A DNA stretch of 64,000 bases from Acidimicrobium ferrooxidans (GCA_020723485.1 DYIU01000004.1:108348-172347); one strand, 5' to 3'. Numbered from the stretch's first letter, positions 25,426 through 34,792 are shown. Notes: generated by a model not told the origin, from the sequence alone. Made by a program: numbers and translations.

Positions 25426-26889
25426 GTGCGCGCCGGGGAGTCCGGCGTCGAGGGTGGTGCGTTCCCGCGTTCGACGAGAGGAGGACCGCTGGAAGGTAAC
25501 AGCAGGACACCTGGGGACCTGGGCGCTTTCTTCCGGCCCCGTTCGGTTGCGGTTGTGGGAGCTTCGCGTACCGAGTGGAAGTCCGGCTACAGGGTGCTGG
25601 CCAACATAATAGAGGCTGGCTTCGCCGGAGGGCTCTACCCCGTCAACCCGGGGGTGGAAGAGATACTCGGAGTCAGGACCTACCCGGACCTCGCGAGCAT
25701 CCCGGAGCCGCCGGAGCTCGTCATCGCCGTGCTGCCCCGGACCCAGACCAGGAGCCTCATGCTCGAGTGCGCGCAGGCAGGCGTACGCCACGTCATAGTG
25801 CCTGCCGCCGGCTTTTCGGACGCCGGGGAGGAGGGAAGGCGGCTGGAGGAAGGAGTGATGGAGGTCGCCCGTGACGCCGGCATAACCCTGATGGGGCCCA
25901 ACAGCATCGGCACGGTCTGCCCGTCCTCCGGGCTGGCGACGTCAATTGTGTCCCTCGACCGGATGCGGCCGGGCATCGTGGCCCTCTTCGGCCAGTCGGG
26001 GCTGTTCTCGAGCGGGATCGCACGCTGGATAAACACCGGCGAGAAGTTCGGCGTGAGCAAGATAGCCTGCCTGGGGAACAAGGCGGGAGTCGACGAGGTC
26101 GACATGCTGGAATACCTCCGCGGGGACCCGGAGACCGGGGTCATCTGCATCTACACCGAGGGTGTCTCCGACGGCCGCGCGTTCGCCGAAGTGCTGAGGG
26201 AGGCCGCGCGGGAGAAGCCGGTAGTAGTGCTGAAGGGCGGGAGCACCGAGCAGGGGCGCGTGGCGGTCGCGAGCCACACCGGCTCGCTGGCCGGCAGCGA
26301 TAAGATATACGACGGCCTCGTCGCGCAGTCGGGAGCGGTAAGGGTCAACGACTTCGAGGAGATGCTGGACGTCGCGAAGGCTTTCGCCATGCTCCCGGCG
26401 CCCGCCGGGAACGGCGTCGGCGTGGTATCCATCACCGGCGCCGGGTGCGTGCTCTCCGCCGACGCGGCGGGACTTCTGGGCCTCGCCCTGCCGCAGCCGT
26501 CGAAGAGATTCGCCGAGAGCATGAAGGAAGTCGCGCCGGAATGGGTGCCCTACCGGAACCCGGCTGACATCTGGGCCGCCATCGAGGCCAGCGGGCCCGA
26601 GCGCAGCTTCACCATCGCGTCGGCGGCGATGCTCGAGGAGGAGGGGGTCGACTCGCTGGCGGTCATCTTCACGGTCATCCCGGAGTCGCGTATGGACGCC
26701 GCCGGGATGTTCGCCTCACTGCGGGAGCGATACCCGGAGAGCCCGGTCACCGCGGTCCTGATGGGAGGAGATTCGGGAATGCTGGCGGATTGGAGGGATT
26801 CCATCGAGTCTGCGGGCGTGCCCGTCTACACGTCCCCCGCCCGCGCGCTGCGCGCCCTTGCCGCGCTTAAGTTCCGGGGTCGGCCCTGA
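25426..26889 (+). CDS. ADP-forming acyl-CoA synthetase, alpha-type subunit
   Basis: 487 aa from GTG 25426. No Shine-Dalgarno precedes that GTG, while CTG 25489 has GAGGAGG 5 nt upstream, so the true start may be there (466 aa). CoA-binding domain PRSVAVVGASRTEWKSGYR, LYPVNPGVEEILGVRTYPDL-type segment, LMGPNSIGTVCPSSG, ALFGQSGLFSSGIARW, and the phosphohistidine loop ASHTGSLAGSDKIYDG (His near residue 283). It matches the alpha part of ADP-forming acetyl/acyl-CoA ligases. No ATP-grasp beta subunit lies nearby, so it needs a partner elsewhere. Acyl group unknown. Confidence 0.85.
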   Translation: MRAGESGVEGGAFPRSTRGGPLEGNSRTPGDLGAFFRPRSVAVVGASRTEWKSGYRVLANIIEAGFAGGLYPVNPGVEEILGVRTYPDLASIPEPPELVIAVLPRTQTRSLMLECAQAGVRHVIVPAAGFSDAGEEGRRLEEGVMEVARDAGITLMGPNSIGTVCPSSGLATSIVSLDRMRPGIVALFGQSGLFSSGIARWINTGEKFGVSKIACLGNKAGVDEVDMLEYLRGDPETGVICIYTEGVSDGRAFAEVLREAAREKPVVVLKGGSTEQGRVAVASHTGSLAGSDKIYDGLVAQSGAVRVNDFEEMLDVAKAFAMLPAPAGNGVGVVSITGAGCVLSADAAGLLGLALPQPSKRFAESMKEVAPEWVPYRNPADIWAAIEASGPERSFTIASAAMLEEEGVDSLAVIFTVIPESRMDAAGMFASLRERYPESPVTAVLMGGDSGMLADWRDSIESAGVPVYTSPARALRALAALKFRGRP

Positions 26890-28453
26890 TCCCGGAACTC
26901 GAGGGGATGGTGAAGTAGACGGTGGCCCCCCGGCCCGGCGCGCCCTCGGCCCAGACCCTGCCCCCGTGCCTGTGGACTATCTTCCGGACCAGCGCCAGGC
27001 CGACCCCGCTGCCCTCGTACTCCTCGGGGGAGTGCAGCCGCTGGAACACCCCGAACATCTTCTCCGCGTGGCCCTGGTCGAAACCCACGCCGTTGTCGCT
27101 CACGAAGTAGACCCTCTCACCGTCGTGTGAGTGCCCCCCTATCTCGACGACCGCCGGGTCCTTCTCCCGGGTGAACTTGACGGAGTTCGAGACGAGGTTG
27201 ACGAAGACCTGCCGGAGCAGTGCCGCGTCCCCCTCGGCCGGGGGCATGTCACCGACCCGGAACTCGATGCTCCTGTCCCCGTTGAAGGAATCCATCTGTC
27301 GCGCTACCTCCCGCGCGAGCCCCGACATCTCCACCTCTCCGCGCCTGAGCTCGGCGCGGCCCATACGCGAGAAATCGAGCAGGCTCTCGATGAGACGGTC
27401 CATCTGCGTGGAGTTGGCGTGGATCATCTCCAGGAGCCGCCGGCCCTCGGCGTCCAGGGACCCGGCGTAGTCCGTGGCTACCATCTCGCTGAACCCGCGG
27501 ATTGCGCGAAGCGGCGCCCGGAGGTCGTGCGAGACAGAATAGCTGAACGACTCCAGCTCGCTGTTCACGTTGCGAAGCTCGGCGACCTTCCCCCGCAGCT
27601 CGGTGTTGAGGACCCTTATCTGCTCCTCCGACTCCTTGCGCTCGGTCACGTCCCGCGCCGTCACCACCACCGATGCCACGATCGGGTCCTCGGTGAGGTT
27701 CTTGCCCTCGCAATCGAGGTACCTCCAGGACCCGTCGCTGCTCCGTACCCTGCACCGCACCCGGACAGCGAGCCCGGGATTCTCCATGCCGAACCGGAAC
27801 TGCTCCATCACCAGGCCCAGGTCCTCGGGGTGGAGGAACTCCACGATGTTACGGTCCAGCTCCCGCTCGGGTCTGTAGCCCAGCATGCGCTCGACGGATG
27901 GGCTTATGTACTGCAGTGTGCCCAGCCCGTCGACCAGCAGTATCAGGTCGCCGACGTTCTCTATGAGCGTTTTGAAGTGTATCTCGCTCGCTTCACGGGC
28001 GGCCTCGGCCCGGCGCCTCTCCATCGTCTCGAGCTGCAGGAGTGAGTTGGCCTCCTGGAGCTCGGCGGTCCTTTCGAGGAAGCGGACCTCCAGCTCGTCG
28101 CTCGAGCGCTCGAGCGCCTCCTCCCTCTCGAGCCAGCTCCGTGATATCTCGCGGTACGCGATGACGCCCAGCGCGCCGAAAGCTGCCGTGTAGACGAGAA
28201 GGTCGATTACGAAGAGCGTCCATGACCTGGTTCCGGAACCGATGTGAAGGAGCCCGCTGGTCACCGCGACGGCCAGCCCGACCAGGTAACCCAGCACCAG
28301 CCATCGCCTGAGGGAGGATACGGCGTAATGGTACTCGGCCTCGAGGCTCCCGGGTTCGTCATCCCCCCCGGAGACCCGGTACAGGGGCAGCATGCCCGGG
28401 AACCGGTCCTTAAGCGCGGCCATCCCTTCCTCCCGCAGTCTATCCCCAGCCAC
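26867..28453 (-). CDS. PAS-domain sensor histidine kinase
   Basis: 528 aa from GTG 28453. Two membrane segments (about 51-70 and 79-98), a coiled coil (105-155), a PAS domain (about 158-275, FKTLIENVGDLILLVDG, HPEDLGLVMEQF, and a PAC end VTARDVTERKESEEQI), a HisKA helix with H309 (YSVSHDLRAPLRAIRGFSEM) and a HATPase domain with VFVNLVSNSVKF (N box), SDNGVGFDQGH (G1) and EGSGVGLALVRKIVHRHGG (G2). No response regulator nearby, so an orphan kinase. Its 3' end overlaps the convergent synthetase gene by 23 nt. Confidence 0.92.
   Translation of the reverse strand: MAGDRLREEGMAALKDRFPGMLPLYRVSGGDDEPGSLEAEYHYAVSSLRRWLVLGYLVGLAVAVTSGLLHIGSGTRSWTLFVIDLLVYTAAFGALGVIAYREISRSWLEREEALERSSDELEVRFLERTAELQEANSLLQLETMERRRAEAAREASEIHFKTLIENVGDLILLVDGLGTLQYISPSVERMLGYRPERELDRNIVEFLHPEDLGLVMEQFRFGMENPGLAVRVRCRVRSSDGSWRYLDCEGKNLTEDPIVASVVVTARDVTERKESEEQIRVLNTELRGKVAELRNVNSELESFSYSVSHDLRAPLRAIRGFSEMVATDYAGSLDAEGRRLLEMIHANSTQMDRLIESLLDFSRMGRAELRRGEVEMSGLAREVARQMDSFNGDRSIEFRVGDMPPAEGDAALLRQVFVNLVSNSVKFTREKDPAVVEIGGHSHDGERVYFVSDNGVGFDQGHAEKMFGVFQRLHSPEEYEGSGVGLALVRKIVHRHGGRVWAEGAPGRGATVYFTIPSSSGIRADPGT
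26871..26898. terminator. Hairpin spanning both stop codons of convergent genes
   Basis: GTTCCGGG, a 12-nt loop, and CCCGGAAC form a perfect 8-bp stem inside the 23-nt overlap of the two convergent coding regions; the synthetase stop TGA is in the loop. On the minus strand the loop reads ATCAGGGCCGA after CGGG, which resembles the type-C core (CGGGGTCAGGCC). No T-tract. It could end both transcripts, or be a further repeat type with GTTCC arms. Confidence 0.5.
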
Positions 28454-28538
28454 CGACGACGAACGTCATACCTTCGCGGCATGGCCCGTACGCTGGATAA
28501 ATACGGATACGTTGGAATTAACCCGCGCGCGCAACAAT

Positions 28539-28615
28539 GGGGTCAGGTCATTTTGTTGCATTTCGATGGGCATTCTTATCAGGCGAATGCTAATGCAACA
28601 AAATGACCTGACCCC
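28539..28615. repeat. REP-like inverted pair, type A (77 bp)
   Basis: GGGGTCAGGTCATTTTGTTGCAT and its inverted copy ending CTGACCCC, separated by a 31-nt loop containing a second short inverted sequence (GGGCATTC with GAATGCT). Flanks GCAACAAT on the left and GATTTGCGTTTTC on the right follow the type-A pattern. Lies between a start (sensor kinase) and a stop (TPP enzyme) on the minus strand. Confidence 0.9.
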
Positions 28616-28632
28616 GATTTGCGTTTTCGGCT

Positions 28633-30294
28633 TTAGAACTTGAAGCCCTCAGCGAACATGGCGGTTGCCGGGCTGAACACCGTGGGGTCCGTGATGACGT
28701 TCACGCAGGCGGGCCTCCCGCACTCGAGCGCGCGTTTCACCGCCGGCGCGATGTCTTCGTCCTTCTCCACGAACTCCCCGTATCCGCCCAGCGCCTCGAC
28801 TATCTTCTCGTAGTGGATGACCCCGAGCTCGGTACCGCACACCCTGTCATCGGCGTAGCAGAGCTCCTGGTGATGCTTGACCATGCCCCAGCCCTGGTCG
28901 TTGCAGATGACACAAACCAGCGGGATATCGTGACGGATCGCGGTCTCGAACTCCATCGCGTTCAGGCCGAAGGAGCCGTCGCCGGTGACCAGCACCACCT
29001 GCTTGTCCGGGAGCGCCACCTGGGCTCCCAGTCCGAACGGGACACCGGTGCCCAGGCACCCGAACAGCGTCCCCGAGCCTATGACTCCCGCCGTGCGCGT
29101 CGCCCTGAAGGTCATGAGCGAGAAATAGAGGGCGTCCCCGCCGTCCAGTATGTAGACGGCCTCGTCTCCCGCGGCCTGCCTTACCTGGTTCATGAGCCTG
29201 AACGGGTGTATGGGTTCGCTCGGGTTCTCTCGCTGCTGCTTGTCGGCCTCGGTGAGCCCGGTGAAGATGGCCTTGAGCGAGCCGACCCACTCGCTGCGGT
29301 CCTTTTTCTCGACCGCTTCGTTCAGGAGCGCAAGCGTCGCCCGGGCGTCCCCGACCAGGCCTATGTCAGCGGGCCGGTTGCGGTCCACCTCGGCGGGGTC
29401 TATGTCCAGCCGCACCACCTTCGAGTTCACGAAGACGTCCCCGAAGTTCAGGACCCAGTTGAGCCTGATGCCCACCGTGAACACGACGTCCGCCATGGAC
29501 GCTGCGGCGAGCAGGCCCATCAGCCCCCCGTCCCAGAGCGACTGGGGGTGTTCGTCCGGGACCGCGCCGCGCCCGTTGTCCATCAGGATGAACGGCATGC
29601 CGGTCTTCTCGAGGAACTCCGCTAGCTCGCTCTCCGCGCCGCTCGCAGCGATGCCGCTGCCGCCCAGCAGGAGCGGCTTCTCGGCGGCGTTCAGGAGCTC
29701 CGCGGCCCGGTCGAGGTCGTTCCTCTCCGGGACCACGGGGTACTTGGTCCACGGCTTTTCGGGCCACCGCAGGTCCTCTTCGGGAACCGGGATGTAGAGC
29801 TCGTCGGGGGGTATCTCCAGGAACACGGGGCCGGGTCGCCCCGACACGGCGTAGCGGAACGCCATCTCGAGGTACTCCGGGATGCGGGCGGCCTCGTAGC
29901 AGCGGCCCGCCCACTTGACCACCGGGCGTATCATGTCAACCTGGTTCATGTCCTGCAGGGCCCCCCGGTCGAGGTCGCGGATGGGGGCCATGCCCGAGAG
30001 CACCACCACCGGTACGTTCTCCAGGAACGCGTTCGCCACCCCGGTGAGCGAGTTGGTGAAGCCGGGGCCCGCTGTCACGAGGCAGACGCCGGGTTTGCCG
30101 GTGTAGATGGACCAGGCGTGTGCCGCCATCACCGCGGCCTGCTCGTGGCGCACATCTATGTTGCGCACGTCGTAGTCAAGGCAGCCGTCGAAGATGGGCG
30201 CTATGTGGCCCCCGGACAGAGAGTAGATGGTGTCGATGCCCTCGACTTCCTTGATGTACTTCGCGACGATCTGTCCCCCGTAGATCTCCGGCAT
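28633..30294 (-). CDS. Thiamine-diphosphate enzyme, acetolactate-synthase-like large subunit
   Basis: 553 aa with three expected domains: N-terminal Pyr domain (GHIAPIFDGCLDYDVRNIDV, catalytic Glu E51 in VRHEQAAVMAAHAW), a central TPP-enzyme domain and a C-terminal PP domain with the TPP/Mg2+ motif GDGSFGLNAMEFETA (438-440 GDG) and VCNDQGWGM-type segment. Length and order match acetolactate synthase large subunits, glyoxylate carboligase and oxalyl-/2-hydroxyacyl-CoA lyases. No small regulatory subunit or branched-chain genes nearby, so a biosynthetic IlvB role is doubtful. Monocistronic. Confidence 0.85.
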   Translation of the reverse strand: MPEIYGGQIVAKYIKEVEGIDTIYSLSGGHIAPIFDGCLDYDVRNIDVRHEQAAVMAAHAWSIYTGKPGVCLVTAGPGFTNSLTGVANAFLENVPVVVLSGMAPIRDLDRGALQDMNQVDMIRPVVKWAGRCYEAARIPEYLEMAFRYAVSGRPGPVFLEIPPDELYIPVPEEDLRWPEKPWTKYPVVPERNDLDRAAELLNAAEKPLLLGGSGIAASGAESELAEFLEKTGMPFILMDNGRGAVPDEHPQSLWDGGLMGLLAAASMADVVFTVGIRLNWVLNFGDVFVNSKVVRLDIDPAEVDRNRPADIGLVGDARATLALLNEAVEKKDRSEWVGSLKAIFTGLTEADKQQRENPSEPIHPFRLMNQVRQAAGDEAVYILDGGDALYFSLMTFRATRTAGVIGSGTLFGCLGTGVPFGLGAQVALPDKQVVLVTGDGSFGLNAMEFETAIRHDIPLVCVICNDQGWGMVKHHQELCYADDRVCGTELGVIHYEKIVEALGGYGEFVEKDEDIAPAVKRALECGRPACVNVITDPTVFSPATAMFAEGFKF

Positions 30295-30484
30295 TGCGTA
30301 CCTCCTGCTAGGTGTAGGCCAATTCTATCCGGATTCGGGCGACTTATTCCATGTCGTAGTCATCGGGGATGGTTTTCATCTGTGGTCGACGGCCTGCTCG
30401 TCCGGAATCCGGAGACCTAGCCCGGCCCGGTCAATGCGGCTATACTCCAGGTACTGAAGCGTCACCTCCGCAGAAGGAGCGTCC

Positions 30485-31642
30485 ATGACTACCGTCGGCG
30501 AATACCCCGGTGTTTCCACGGCCCATCTCGAGGTCGCACGCAACTATTCGAGCCCCCTGATGCAGGGACCCGCGATGTGCGACGAGCTGGTAGCGCTGGT
30601 CAGGCACATGTACACAGATGAAGAGGCGGACATCGTCCGGCACCTCAAGCCGTGGAAGCCCAGGTCTGCTTCGGGACTGGCGAAGGCCGCGGGACGGCCC
30701 GTGGAAGAGGTCCGACCGGTGCTGGAAAGCCTCGCCCGCGAGAAGTTCCTCATCCTTGCCGTGGGCAGGGCCGGCAGGACATTCTACGGCATCATGCCCA
30801 TCGTGCCGGGCACTTTCGAGAGCGTGCTGATACGCAGGTCGCCCGAGAGCGCTACCCCTTGGCACAGGAGGTTCGCCGAACTCTATGAAGAGCTGTTCGA
30901 CACGGGCTACGTCTCCGAGTACCTCCGCAAGCCCGTCGACCCGGTGCGCTACCTCCCCGTCGGAGAATCGATCGCGCACGAGCCGATGGCCCTTCCCTCG
31001 GACCGCCTCGAGGTGATAATGGAGAGGTTCGACGAGTTCGCCGTCGGCGTCTGTCAGTGCAGGCTCTCGAAAGAGCTCATTGGGAACGGGTGCGGGAGGA
31101 TGCTCGAGACCTGTACCGTGATGGGACCGGTGGCGAGGCCGCTCATCGCCGACGGGCGGATGAAGCAGGCCAGCAGGCGTGACGTGCTCGAGGTGAAGGC
31201 GGCCGCCGAAAAGGACGGGCTCATCACCTGGATGATGAACTCCGAGAGCAGCCGCTTCGGAAGCTGCGCCTGCTCCTGCTGCGGGTGCTGCTGCGGGGCG
31301 CTCAGGCAGATATCTCAGTTCAATGCACCCGGCTTCATAGCCCCCCCGCACTTCATGCCGGACGTGGACCTCTCCGGCTGCAAGCAGTGCGAGAAATGCG
31401 TGGAGGCATGCCAGATGGGCGCCCTGGCCATGCTCGGTGAGGGTAAGGCGAGGCTGCTGGTCCATAAGAGCGAGCGGTGCATCGGGTGCGGCCTGTGCTC
31501 GGTGGCCTGCCCGGACGGCAACCTCCCCATGAGGCCGGTATCCGGCTACAGGGAGCCTCCGCGAGGGTGGTTCACGTACCTCACGCGGTACGTGCCGCAC
31601 TACATCAGCAACGTGAGGACGGTCCGGGCCGCGCGCAGATAG
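30485..31642 (+). CDS. Ferredoxin-type Fe-S protein with N-terminal winged-helix and Cys-cluster insert
   Basis: 385 aa. Residues about 45-110 read like a winged helix (KPWKPRSASGLAKAAGRPV, then EEVRPVLESLAREKFLILAV). Residues 190-210 hold scattered Cys (CQCRLSKELIGNGCG). An unusual cluster SCACSCCGCCCGALR at 260-274 has seven Cys. Residues 297-345 are a 2[4Fe-4S] ferredoxin (CKQCEKCVEAC and CIGCGLCSVACP). This combination occurs in uncharacterised ferredoxins of anaerobes. An electron-transfer and possibly DNA-binding redox role is likely but unproven. Monocistronic; its stop TAG is followed at once by a type-B repeat pair. Confidence 0.8.
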   Translation: MTTVGEYPGVSTAHLEVARNYSSPLMQGPAMCDELVALVRHMYTDEEADIVRHLKPWKPRSASGLAKAAGRPVEEVRPVLESLAREKFLILAVGRAGRTFYGIMPIVPGTFESVLIRRSPESATPWHRRFAELYEELFDTGYVSEYLRKPVDPVRYLPVGESIAHEPMALPSDRLEVIMERFDEFAVGVCQCRLSKELIGNGCGRMLETCTVMGPVARPLIADGRMKQASRRDVLEVKAAAEKDGLITWMMNSESSRFGSCACSCCGCCCGALRQISQFNAPGFIAPPHFMPDVDLSGCKQCEKCVEACQMGALAMLGEGKARLLVHKSERCIGCGLCSVACPDGNLPMRPVSGYREPPRGWFTYLTRYVPHYISNVRTVRAARR

Positions 31643-31643
31643 C

Positions 31644-31726
31644 GGGGTCAGACCATTTTCGTTTCACAAGCCACATGTTCAGCATGTTCACTAGAGTTGC
31701 TTATGGAACGAAAATGGTCTGACCCC
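31644..31726. repeat. REP-like inverted pair, type B (83 bp)
   Basis: GGGGTCAGACCATTTTCGTT, a loop with CCACATGTTCAGCATGTTC, and the inverted arm ending CTGACCCC. One mismatch in the inner arm (TTTCAC against ATGGAA). It fills the gap between convergent stops at 31642 and 31734-31732; the right flank ATTCGTTAC supplies the latter's TAA. Confidence 0.92.
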
Positions 31727-31731
31727 ATTCG

Positions 31732-34700
31732 TTACTTGCTGTTGCCGTAGACCGCGCGTTCGGCGACGACCGGCTTGCTGCTTGTAACCCTGGTCGAGAC
31801 GTCCCAGCTGCCCGGCACCGTCTCTCCAGCGTTGAAGTTGATGCGCGAGTTCGGCGGCAGCGTCACCTTCGGACCCTGGACCTCGCCCCAGGCGAGCAGG
31901 TAGTCGATGTCGAGCTGCGCGGCCTCAGTCCCGGGGTTCTGGACCAGCACCCACGTCTCGAAGCCCGGTCCGGTCGAGCCCTCCGCCATGTACCACGATG
32001 TGGCTGTGGCCTGCGCTCCCACCGAGTCGTGCCCCCAGACGCGGTTGTTACCGTACATGGCCCGTTCCACCACGACCGGCCTGTTCGAATCGACCCTCGT
32101 CGAGACCTCCCATGTGCTGTGCACCACGTTGCCCGCGTTGAACGACCTGCGGGCCCGCGCGGGTATCGTGTCGATGGTCTGCGCGGCGGCGCCAGACGGG
32201 GTCATGTACGTGAGGGTCACGTCAGCGGGCTGCGCGTTGGGATTCTGGACCACTATCCAGGTCTCGAAGCCCGGTCCGGTCGAACCCTCCGCCAGGTACC
32301 AGGTCGCCGAGAGGGTCGAGGCGCCGATGGAGTCGGTCCCCCACGTCCTGTCGCTGCCGTACATGGCCCGCTCCACCACGACCGGCTTACCCGCGTCGAC
32401 CCTGGTGGCCACGTCGAACGTGCCCGGGAGGGTGTCGGCTATGTTGAAGGTCCGCCGCGACCCGGCCGGTACGCTCGCCTGGGGCCCGGCGACGGGTCCG
32501 GACATCGTCATATAGGTCAGAGTCACAGTGGCGGCCGTGGTGTTCGGGTTCTGCACCACGACCCAGGTCTCGAAGCCGGCACCAGTGGAGCCCTCGGCAA
32601 GGTACCACGTGTCAGCCGGGGCCGAGGCGCCGATCGAGTCGTGGCCCCAGGCCCTGCTGGCCCCGTACATCGACCGCTCCACTATCACCGGGCTCGGGCA
32701 GGTCACCCTGGTCGAGACCTCCCAGGTGTTGGGCACGGTCGCGGCTACGTTGACCGCAGTCCGCGCTTCGGCCGGGATGCGGACCGTAGGCCCGCTCACC
32801 GGTCCCGTGAGGGTCATGAAGTCGAGCTTGGCGTCCACCGCCGCCGCGTTCGGGTTCTGCACCACCACCCAGGTCTCGAACCCGGGGCCGGTGCAGCCTT
32901 CCGCCAGGTACCACGAGGTGGCGGGCGCGGATGAGCCCACGGAGTCCGTGCCCCACGCCCTGCCCGTGGCCGGGACCACTACCTCACCGAGCAGTATGTT
33001 GCCGTCGTCGCCGCAGACCCAGATGTGGCCGCCGTCAGGCATGGCGATCCCGTTCAGGTTGTTGAGCGAGCCGGTGGTCTGCGCCGTCCAGGTATTCCCG
33101 TCGTAGTAACGAGCGACGCCTCCCTCACCGACGGCCCAGACGCGGTCGGTGCCCGCCGCTGCCACAGCGAAGAGGTCGGAGGTGGTGCCACTCGTCTGCT
33201 GGCTTACGGTCGTGGGGCTGCTGATGAACAGCACGTACCCGTCCGGTCCGACCGCCCAGACATGCGTGGCGTCGAGAGCGAACACGGAGTTGAGACCGTT
33301 GACCGCGTCCGTGTTATAGGTCTTCCAGGACGAGCCGTCGTAGAAGAGGAGCGACTTGCCGCTCCCGACGGCCCAGACGTGCTTGCGGTCCGAAGCCGAG
33401 ACCCCGTTCAGCCATTGGGTCGTGCCGGAGGTCTGGCCGGCCCAGGCGCTGCCGTTATAGAAACGAACTGTGCCGGACGCGCCCACCGCCCAGACGTGGG
33501 ACGCATCGACGGCGGTGACGCTGAAGAGAGAGCTCGAGGTCCCGCTGTTCTGCAGGGACCAGCCGGTGCCGTTGAAGAATGCTATCTTCCCTCCCTCTCC
33601 CACCGCCCACACGTGGGTGGCGTCGAGAGCGAAGACATCGAAGAACGGCCCGGTGGCACCGCTCGGCTGGGCGGACCAGGCCGCCCCGTTGAAGTGCAGG
33701 ATGTCCCCACCGGCCCCGACAGCCCAGGCCCTGTTCTGGTCGTAGGCGGAGACCCCGTAGATGTTGAAGGTCTCGCCGTGAGTCTGCCTGTGCCAGGTCC
33801 CGTTGTAGTAGAGTATCTCCCCCCCGTCGCCGACCGCCCAGACGTGGGTGGCGTCGAGGGCGAAGACGCTGTGAAGCGTCTTGGAGGAGCCGGTGAGCTG
33901 CTCGGCCCAGGTCGTGCCCTTGAAGAACAGGGCGGTGCCGTCGCACCCTACCGCCCAGACGCTCGTGGCGCTGGCGGCGGATACGTCCGTGAGCCAGCAG
34001 TCCTCCCCGCTGGCCTGCGTCGACCAGGTGGAGCCGTTGAACGAGAGGACGAAGTAGGTGAGCGTATGGCCGACCTGCCGGTAGCCGACCGCCCAGGCAT
34101 GGGAGGCGTCGGCGGCGGTGACGCCGTTTATCCAGGCGTCGCTCATCCCGCTCGACTGGCCTTCCCACCGGGTCCCATTGTAGAAGAGAATCGTACCGTT
34201 GAACCCTGCCGCCCAGGCGTGGGTGGCGTCAACGGCCGAGACCGAGAGCAGGGTGTTCGTGGTGCCGGTGGTCTGCGACGACCAGCTGGTGCCGTTGAAG
34301 AACAGGGCCGTGCCGCCGGAGCCCACAGCCCAGACGTGGGTGGCGTCCAGCGCGAAGACCCCGTTGAGGCTGTTGACGGTCCCGCTCGCCTGTGTGGCCC
34401 ACGCGGAGCCGTTGTAGAACAGCACCGTGCCGCTGGCGCCGACCGCCCAGACGTGTGTCGCGTCGACCGCGGATACGTCGGCGAGCGAGCTGCCGGTGCC
34501 GCTCGCCTGCGGCAGCCAGTACGTGCCGTTGTTGAAGAGGATGGTCCCGCCGGCCCCGACGGCCCATACGTGGCTCGCGTCCGGGGACGTCACGCCATAG
34601 AGGTCGTTACCCTGCGGCAACGGGTTCTGCCAGCTCCAGGCGTAGTTGTCGGCCGCAAGGGACCCTGATGGTACCAGCGCAATCAGCAGGACAGCGACTG

Positions 34701-34743
34701 CTATTACTGCAACGGACGAAGAAAGCTTCACGGGCGGACGCAT
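31732..34743 (-). CDS. Giant secreted WAVG-repeat protein with four C-terminal modules
   Basis: 1003 aa from ATG 34743 (GGGGAGGGG upstream). Signal peptide about 1-30 (VAVIAVAVLLIALVPSGSLA). Residues about 35-600 carry 14 repeats of about 40 residues of the form HVWAVG--GT-LFYNG--W--Q-SGT---L--V-A-DAT, resembling propeller repeats seen in secreted photosystem-stability-factor-like proteins. Residues about 600-1003 carry four modules opening WYLAEGSTGPGFETWVVV, each with QNPN and ending VERAMYG(S/N). The near-identity of these modules suggests recent in-frame duplication. Same C-terminal layout as the proteins at 5216 and 19265. No anchor motif visible. Confidence 0.88.
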   Translation of the reverse strand: MRPPVKLSSSVAVIAVAVLLIALVPSGSLAADNYAWSWQNPLPQGNDLYGVTSPDASHVWAVGAGGTILFNNGTYWLPQASGTGSSLADVSAVDATHVWAVGASGTVLFYNGSAWATQASGTVNSLNGVFALDATHVWAVGSGGTALFFNGTSWSSQTTGTTNTLLSVSAVDATHAWAAGFNGTILFYNGTRWEGQSSGMSDAWINGVTAADASHAWAVGYRQVGHTLTYFVLSFNGSTWSTQASGEDCWLTDVSAASATSVWAVGCDGTALFFKGTTWAEQLTGSSKTLHSVFALDATHVWAVGDGGEILYYNGTWHRQTHGETFNIYGVSAYDQNRAWAVGAGGDILHFNGAAWSAQPSGATGPFFDVFALDATHVWAVGEGGKIAFFNGTGWSLQNSGTSSSLFSVTAVDASHVWAVGASGTVRFYNGSAWAGQTSGTTQWLNGVSASDRKHVWAVGSGKSLLFYDGSSWKTYNTDAVNGLNSVFALDATHVWAVGPDGYVLFISSPTTVSQQTSGTTSDLFAVAAAGTDRVWAVGEGGVARYYDGNTWTAQTTGSLNNLNGIAMPDGGHIWVCGDDGNILLGEVVVPATGRAWGTDSVGSSAPATSWYLAEGCTGPGFETWVVVQNPNAAAVDAKLDFMTLTGPVSGPTVRIPAEARTAVNVAATVPNTWEVSTRVTCPSPVIVERSMYGASRAWGHDSIGASAPADTWYLAEGSTGAGFETWVVVQNPNTTAATVTLTYMTMSGPVAGPQASVPAGSRRTFNIADTLPGTFDVATRVDAGKPVVVERAMYGSDRTWGTDSIGASTLSATWYLAEGSTGPGFETWIVVQNPNAQPADVTLTYMTPSGAAAQTIDTIPARARRSFNAGNVVHSTWEVSTRVDSNRPVVVERAMYGNNRVWGHDSVGAQATATSWYMAEGSTGPGFETWVLVQNPGTEAAQLDIDYLLAWGEVQGPKVTLPPNSRINFNAGETVPGSWDVSTRVTSSKPVVAERAVYGNSK

Positions 34744-34792
34744 CGCAACCCCTCCCCCAGTACTTCTCGCAATATTGCCGCTATTATACATC

